Below are positions 61,901 to 64,000 of a stretch of 64,000 nt of DNA, piece by piece. This DNA comes from Coffea arabica. Taxonomy: Eukaryota > Streptophyta > Magnoliopsida > Gentianales > Rubiaceae. How positions within the stretch are numbered: position 1 is the stretch's first letter; each line of letters begins with the position of its first letter. Below the pieces are notes generated by a model, which was not told the DNA's origin, did no database searches, and saw nothing but the letters and a program-made list of their open reading frames with translations. Made by a program: the position numbers and the translations under genes. Location of the stretch: NCBI RefSeq assembly GCF_036785885.1, contig NC_092323.1, positions 4,256,501 to 4,320,500 of the forward strand, in the 5' to 3' direction.

Positions 61901-62517
61901 ATGGAAGCCTCCATGATCATTTATGTGACCCTAACAAGGATCCACTCCCATGGAAGCGGAGACTTCAAATCTGCATTGGCGTAGCACGAGGATTGTCCCA
62001 TCTCCAGTCCACTGTTAAACTAACGAATCTCCACTGCAACTTGAAGTCAACCAACATTTTGTTAGACGAGAACTGGGTGGCCAAGGTTTCAGACATTGGG
62101 TTATCCCGAAGAAGAGGAGTCAGTGGTGCGCATACAATTGTTAGAGGTGACTGGGGTTCTCTGGACTCAGACTATATACTGGATGACAGATTAACAGAAA
62201 AATCTTACGTATTCTCATTTGGCTTGCTACTGTTTGAGGTACTCTGTGCCACTAAAGAATCAACTCATTGGTTGGATGAGGATCAGGTAAGTCTGGCTCA
62301 GTGGATAAAATCAGGCATAAGAAACAACCTCTCTGGCAACATTGACCCATGCCTAGCTGGTAAAATTGCACCTGAATGCTGTAGGATATTTGCAGAAACA
62401 GCCATTAAATGTCTGCTTGATAAGGGTTCTGAACGACCATCAATGAATGACATAGTGGCAAGTCTTGAGGCTGCGCTTAAGCTGCAAGAAGCGTCAGACA
62501 ATGACGAGGGTGTTTAA
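58939..62517 (+). CDS. FERONIA-type (CrRLK1L) malectin-like receptor with kinase plus pseudokinase
   Basis: A single uninterrupted exon encodes 1192 residues; FERONIA has about 895. Order: signal peptide (1-23), a malectin-like ectodomain (about 27-430, with YQTARSM, PVDLGFRYLIRLHFSE and LNGMEIFKL), a transmembrane segment (about 449-469), an arginine-rich juxtamembrane stretch, a first kinase domain (from about 492), an acidic serine-rich linker (about 785-890), and a second kinase-like domain (from about 895). Kinase 1 looks active: GSGGYGRV loop, Lys532 in VAIK, HRD Asp632, DFG at 650-652 and GTFGYLDPEY. Domain 2 has GFGGLDSV, Arg936 in place of the lysine, HCN (Asn1034) for HRD, and DIG for DFG, so it is a predicted pseudokinase. 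CrRLK1L receptors sense RALF peptides and cell-wall state at the plasma membrane. A divergent RALF-like gene lies 0.7 kb downstream. Lack of introns fits CrRLK1L genes. Confidence 0.93.
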   Translation: MLVPKLSFLFLFLLHFYFTTISASHIPVLDNIAISSGSSGVLTASNGRVWVGDTGSKSSTLLQLSGKSTKSRVIHHPAASVDAVPYLTARISHHHFTYTFPVKPGQKIIRLHFNPVSYKNFKKSRALFSVKAGPYTLLSNFNGSLTAGASGAGHFTREFCVNIEENEVLSITFSPDQGNEGSSDDRYAFVNGIEIVCMPAGLYFTPDDGLGPFVVGQKYRFYIDNSTALEMIQRLNIGGNSIASVEDGGMFRSWDEDLNHLPQNGSLVIKRVIPIKYTQAPSYIAPKKVYQTARSMVPHMNLRRRNLMWKIPVDLGFRYLIRLHFSELELGITQCGEREFRIIINNQVAEDSADVIKWGAEHGVAVYRDYVVLMEGDRMEGKRYLNITFQPKLVLSGKETDGILNGMEIFKLSNPDNNLASMRTIEFVRSSRSQKQGDKKTQSFGRKNAVATALTVIITLLNVSVYYIRRLSETSARNLRSSSSEKFCRLFSIHEIRSATNDFSHEFLIGSGGYGRVYKGSIDGGATTVAIKRLKSESRQGENEFWTEIKMLSRLRHEHLVPLIGYCNEGQEMILVYEYMPKGTVADHLYKIGRHGGCAPPLSWEQRLKICIGAARGLYFLHTSRQRVIHRDVKSSNILLDENWVAKISDFGLSKMGAPNESITHISTNVKGTFGYLDPEYFLTRKLTRKSDVYAFGVVLFEVLSGRPAVDLRLEEEKHSLAAWARYCMRKGKVDNLIDRNLIGQISPACLKVFVGIAGRCVDTHPHERPAMADVVIPLELALVLQQSPGSTEQAEEDDDINNVARSSSEQSDGVFSFDELSVNPSNGGMEQNVSKELSGAAPGTKETYVLKNSKKDNSSNNATSSRWWWDPFGLVPRSPSKTKASALHEGLRQFHIQEIRKATNNFQNSFIVGFGGLDSVYKGLVDDIPRIVAVRRSSSRESRLSMARELQSKMEMVPSLKHAHVVTLIGYCNDEAELMLVYEYMANGSLHDHLCDPNKDPLPWKRRLQICIGVARGLSHLQSTVKLTNLHCNLKSTNILLDENWVAKVSDIGLSRRRGVSGAHTIVRGDWGSLDSDYILDDRLTEKSYVFSFGLLLFEVLCATKESTHWLDEDQVSLAQWIKSGIRNNLSGNIDPCLAGKIAPECCRIFAETAIKCLLDKGSERPSMNDIVASLEAALKLQEASDNDEGV

Positions 62518-63230
62518 GTGCAAAGTAGCTGACATGATAATGCAGTTCAGTTTTGTATGATGTTTACCAATATTGTTCACTTCATTCTGTAATTATGTGT
62601 GCTATTTAATGCTAATTAAGCTTGTTGTACGGAAATTATACGATAGATGGGATGGTTACAAACCTTTGGGCAGCTTATTTTGAAGCACCAAGTTTAACTG
62701 GCTAACATGCCTGGTTAGAACTTGGTAGAAGATAGTTTAAAATAAAAAGGCCAAGAATAGAAAAACTGCAAGAGTTTTCTCCTTCCTATTTATACTGAAG
62801 ATTGTGCGGAGAGATTCTATTCTATTGGATCGAGGAATTTGATGAAAGATTTGAATTCAAATCGCTTTAATTATTTGGATTGCTTAATAGACATTTGAGT
62901 TTATAATACACCAACTATTAAAATATATTTTAAATACTAGAATAATTGATAATTTATAAATCCAAATACCTCCTAAATAACGTAAAGAACTAGAGAATTT
63001 TGAGAGAATTTTTTAAATTCTTCGTTAGATCCCCCAATCGAAACGCAGCCTTGTGCTAGTTGAATTATTTGCATTACACGTAGTGATCTGGGAGATGCAA
63101 ACTTGCGGAGTCCATACTTTCAGTGCACAAAACCGGGACGGTATTCAGAATTACAATTCACCTAAAGACTGGAAATACTCCCAATGAAATAGCCTTCTCG
63201 GCTTGATTTGTTCAAACGTACGTCTTCGAG
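62518..63230. other. Convergent 3' spacer between receptor kinase and RALF-like gene
   Basis: About 700 bases of AT-rich sequence with no coding frame. Both 3' untranslated regions must lie here. Around 62810-63050 the sequence is especially AT-rich and may be a decayed MITE, but I could not find paired ends. Confidence 0.55.
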
Positions 63231-63584
63231 CTATCCCGCACGCTTGCAGCGATTGTAGGCTGTACATGGTCTATTATTCATATTAACTGGCACGAACCAA
63301 TTAGCATACTGAGCTGCATTGCAAACTGCCGGCCGCTGAAGAGCGCCGTAGGAAATTGCCTGTCCTTGTTGGAGTAGCAACCTGCCACCTGCAGAATAGT
63401 GCCTGAGAGACTCCCAATCCTCCTCATTTCCCCGGCTGCCGAAGAAGCAGTCTGCAAAAGCGCCATTGCACGACACCCGTGCATTGTTAAGCATATAAAA
63501 AGAAGCTGAAGCTCCTCCCAAGTCTTCTCCGAGGCTGAGCAACAAAACGAGGACAATAAAACTGCTGTATCTCTTTAATCCCAT
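63231..63584 (-). CDS. RALFL: RALF-like secreted signalling peptide, divergent
   Basis: RALF peptides are secreted, alkalinise the apoplast and bind FERONIA-family receptors with LLG co-receptors. This single-exon 117-residue precursor has a signal peptide (about 1-27, SSFIVLVLLLSL core), an acidic propeptide with the family pair SCNGAFADC, and a C-terminal mature region holding ISYGALQRPAVCN and ending RPCTAYNRCKRAG. The order matches RALF precursors (CNGSxxEC, then YISYGAL, then RGCxxxxRC). Two features are odd. The usual RRxL processing site is only GGRLLL here. The second of four expected mature cysteines (YYNC) is a Trp (YANW), leaving three. The 92-codon frame on the same strand (63278-63556) is a shadow. 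It lies tail-to-tail with the CrRLK1L gene. Confidence 0.82.
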   Translation of the reverse strand: MGLKRYSSFIVLVLLLSLGEDLGGASASFYMLNNARVSCNGAFADCFFGSRGNEEDWESLRHYSAGGRLLLQQGQAISYGALQRPAVCNAAQYANWFVPVNMNNRPCTAYNRCKRAG

Positions 63585-64000
63585 TTCAGCAGTGTCTGTA
63601 CACTAGTGTTTTCTTCATTCTCTTGTGAAGCTTCGATCTCGTGGTGATATAGGATTAGACCTGTAAAAGGGGTCCAGGAAGGTCGCTGACTACCACAGTG
63701 AGTAATACCATTGAGCCACTTGATTGCGGACAAATAATACGGCAACTATGCAGGCATTCTTATTTGTTGTTTTGTCCCTATGCTGTTACACTTAAACTGG
63801 CTAAGAATCCTTTCCTTATTAGTATATTTTGTTTAGGAGAATTAAGAAAGCTTATAGTGTCCGCTAGCGAACCCTTTTCTTATGATTCTACATTCTGCAT
63901 GATTGATGTCGGCAGATGATTTACTTGATTCCAAATTTACCGAATTTGTCTGTAAGCAAGCTTAAATAGTAGTAGTACTTGGCTGTCGGCACATCTGTTT
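63585..64000. other. Upstream region of the RALF-like gene
   Basis: Probable leader and promoter of the RALF-like gene, with a TATATC stretch on the minus strand near 63645-63652. The 73-codon plus frame at 63698-63919 has no family likeness. Nothing else is recognised before the window ends. Confidence 0.5.

Overview
This window is nuclear DNA from a flowering plant, very probably a core eudicot. The genes have many introns with GT-AG borders, the spacers are AT-rich, miniature inverted-repeat transposons are everywhere, and every recognisable protein belongs to a land-plant family. I lean towards an asterid from the look of the proteins and MITEs, but nothing here proves it. I saw no tRNA or rRNA gene, no CRISPR, no operon and no convincing retrovirus-like element.

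Layout, left to right. 1.8-8.2 kb: an intronless TFIID subunit gene (TAF8, +) lies tail-to-tail with a five-exon LONGIFOLIA/TRM gene (-). 8.2-17.1 kb: a long spacer with a decayed tRNA-derived SINE and an hAT-type MITE whose right end and flank are tandemly duplicated. 17.1-19.6 kb: a six-exon FCP1/NIF-type HAD phosphatase-like gene (-). 19.6-29.2 kb: gene-free and MITE-rich, with Stowaway-, Tourist- and hAT-type elements, some nested. 29.3-34.2 kb: a methylesterase 11-type gene (+) whose third intron carries a tandem triplication. 34.2-38.6 kb: a spacer with a broken Mutator-like element. 38.7-40.0 kb: a SPIRAL1-like microtubule gene (+). 41.7-41.9 kb: ribosomal protein eL39 (-), facing eIF3m (+, 44.1-47.4 kb) across a spacer with two more transposons. 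48.5-55.1 kb: a 17-exon half-size ABC transporter of the ALS1/ABCB25 type (-). 58.9-62.5 kb: a single-exon FERONIA-type receptor kinase of 1192 residues with two kinase domains. 63.2-63.6 kb: a RALF-like peptide gene (-).

Most genes are housekeeping or growth genes with no obvious shared pathway. Two pairs are suggestive: eL39 and eIF3m both serve translation and both carry a telo-box near the start, and LONGIFOLIA and SPIRAL1-like both act on cortical microtubules. The most exciting region is the right end. There a malectin-like receptor with an intact kinase followed by a degenerate pseudokinase sits about 0.7 kb, tail-to-tail, from a divergent RALF-like peptide gene. RALF peptides are the known ligands of the FERONIA receptor family, so this may be a linked receptor-ligand pair with an unusual intracellular architecture. 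Exon borders were read by eye from splice signals, reading frame and remembered family sequences; no alignment or transcript data were available.
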